Below, piece by piece: positions 63,187 through 64,000 of a stretch of 64,000 bases of DNA. The notes below the pieces were generated by a model. That model was not told the origin of the DNA, did not search any database, and saw nothing but the letters and a program-made list of their open reading frames with translations. The position numbers and the translations under genes were made by a program. How positions within the stretch are numbered: the first letter of the stretch is position 1; every line of letters starts with the position of its first letter. This stretch comes from Lepidostoma basale. Taxonomy: Eukaryota > Arthropoda > Insecta > Trichoptera > Lepidostomatidae. Where the stretch lies: positions 1 to 64,000 of the forward strand of contig JAHDVF020000518.1 of the NCBI GenBank assembly GCA_022606425.2, in the 5' to 3' direction.

Positions 63187-63264
63187 GTTATTTCAAAGGA
63201 TGATAGCGAAAATATAAAATATTGGACGTCGAAGCTCTACAAGAATATGAAGAAACTTGCTTCC
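63187..63264 (+). CDS. Candidate exon (78 bp), gene unknown
   Basis: TTGTTCAG precedes and GTAAGTATAA follows. The frame beginning at the first base is the only open one: VISKDDSENIKYWTSKLY, KNMKKLAS (26 codons, phase 0 at both ends). It is highly polar and basic. The next candidate exon begins 204 bases downstream in the same phase. Confidence 0.45.
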
Positions 63265-63468
63265 GTAAGTATAATATAATATTTATATTTCTAATTCATA
63301 AATATATTTTCAGTTTATTCTATTTTGCTGTTTTCTTTATACGCATACTTTGGTCAGGGAAATTGTTACATTACCACAGCAACGGTAAGAAAGTTCTAAT
63401 GATATACAATATGAATTACAATATGAATGAATGACACAATTCTTATGACTTTTTCCGTTTATTTCTAG

Positions 63469-63567
63469 GAAAATAAAGTAACGGATCAGAGATGGGACGA
63501 AAATTACCGATGCAGCGTGCAAAATAACTTCGTTAAAATGGAATTAGATCAATCAAACAACGGATGA
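63469..63567 (+). CDS. Candidate terminal exon with stop
   Basis: A strong acceptor (TTTTTCCGTTTATTTCTAG, 63450-63468) precedes the frame ENKVTDQRWDENYRCSVQNN, FVKMELDQSNNG and TGA (63565-63567), 32 codons. Joined to 63187-63264 it makes a 58-residue C-terminus in one phase across a GT...AG intron of 204 bases. The fold and family are unknown. It is probably the 3' end of a host gene whose upstream exons lie left of, or within, this window. Confidence 0.5.
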   Translation, partial: ENKVTDQRWDENYRCSVQNNFVKMELDQSNNG

Positions 63568-63771
63568 TCAGTGAATTAGATGTACCCTGGAGTGGCGAAT
63601 GAAACCGGCTCATTTTTACATTACACATAAGCTACTTTTAGTAGTTTTCATTCATATATGAAAATTCCATTATTAATTTCAGGTAAAGTTTTTAAATTTA
63701 CAGTTTATAGACAATAATTAAGCACATTCCCAAACGTGCCACCTATATATCTGAATTTTGTGTTGCTCGGG

Positions 63772-63910
63772 CTGCCTGAAATATGCTTCCTGCACGCCTC
63801 AGATGCATTGACAATCCGACAGACTTTAAATATCACCTAAAAACCCACCTTTTCAAATTATCGCATAAAATGGTAACAACGGTTGTCTGTATATCAATAA
63901 ACAATATTAT
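63772..63910 (+). pseudogene. LINE-H C-terminal fragment
   Basis: The + strand reads, with a frame change, NMLPARLRCIDNPTDFKYH and LKTHLFKLSHKMVT, matching 23765-23860 on the other strand. Confidence 0.6.
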
Positions 63911-64000
63911 ATCACATTTGCACAAAACATTCATATGTTTAGAGAAACAAAATTCTTGATTTTGTTGTCCATGAAATTCACATCAGAGCCAATAAATTAA

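Overview
The window looks like intergenic or intronic DNA from an arthropod, probably an insect. Lepidoptera is my guess from the style of the repeats, not something the sequence proves. It is AT-rich, has no recognisable complete host gene, and is an almost continuous mosaic of decayed retroelements and small non-autonomous elements inserted into one another. No prokaryotic feature, CRISPR array or rRNA is present.

Main repeat families (names are mine). LINE-A is a non-LTR retrotransposon with a (GTTA)n tail and about 40 truncated copies; an EEP endonuclease piece lies at 5215-5660, and reverse-transcriptase C-terminal pieces lie at 22825-23635, 56596-57496 and 59970-60488. LINE-A-short is an internally deleted derivative that joins the LINE-A 5' end to its last ~60 bp. 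LINE-B to LINE-H are other non-LTR C-termini, and LINE-I is a Jockey/CR1-like family with a (TTGAT)n tail. SINE1 and SINE2 have tRNA-like heads. FB1 is a large fold-back element. T1, a hAT-like element and a 405-bp element are inverted-terminal-repeat DNA elements.

The most interesting layer is a set of inverted-repeat families (P1 to P6) scattered across the whole window. They differ in sequence but share one RNA architecture: CUGANGA, one extra base, a 4-6 bp stem, GAAAC, a tiny self-complementary stem, then GUC. This is the plan of a hammerhead ribozyme with an ultrashort stem III. Two of the families sit next to remnants of a GIY-YIG endonuclease of Penelope-like type (1180-1314, 29452-29481, 36838-36930, 37218-37365), so I read P1 to P6 as terminal repeats of Penelope-like elements. 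At 1180 the junction between a P1 repeat and the endonuclease falls on the predicted ribozyme cleavage site.

Possible host coding sequence is sparse: a 100-bp exon-like segment at 42452-42551 (+), two exon-like segments at 63187-63264 and 63469-63567 (+) that end in a stop, and a long unexplained open frame at 38112-38591 (-). I cannot name any of them. Layout: 1-4.2 kb P1/PLE remnants and a T1 element; 4.8-16.4 kb LINE and SINE mosaic with a long hairpin at 8.5 kb; 16.9-21.1 kb nested LINE-A, T1 and a 405-bp element; 21.3-35.9 kb LINE pieces and P-family repeats; 36-42.5 kb PLE endonuclease, a 260-bp AT microsatellite, a possible LTR and exon; 42.7-61.4 kb LINE mosaic including a diverged segmental duplication; 61.4-64 kb quieter sequence with the two terminal exons.
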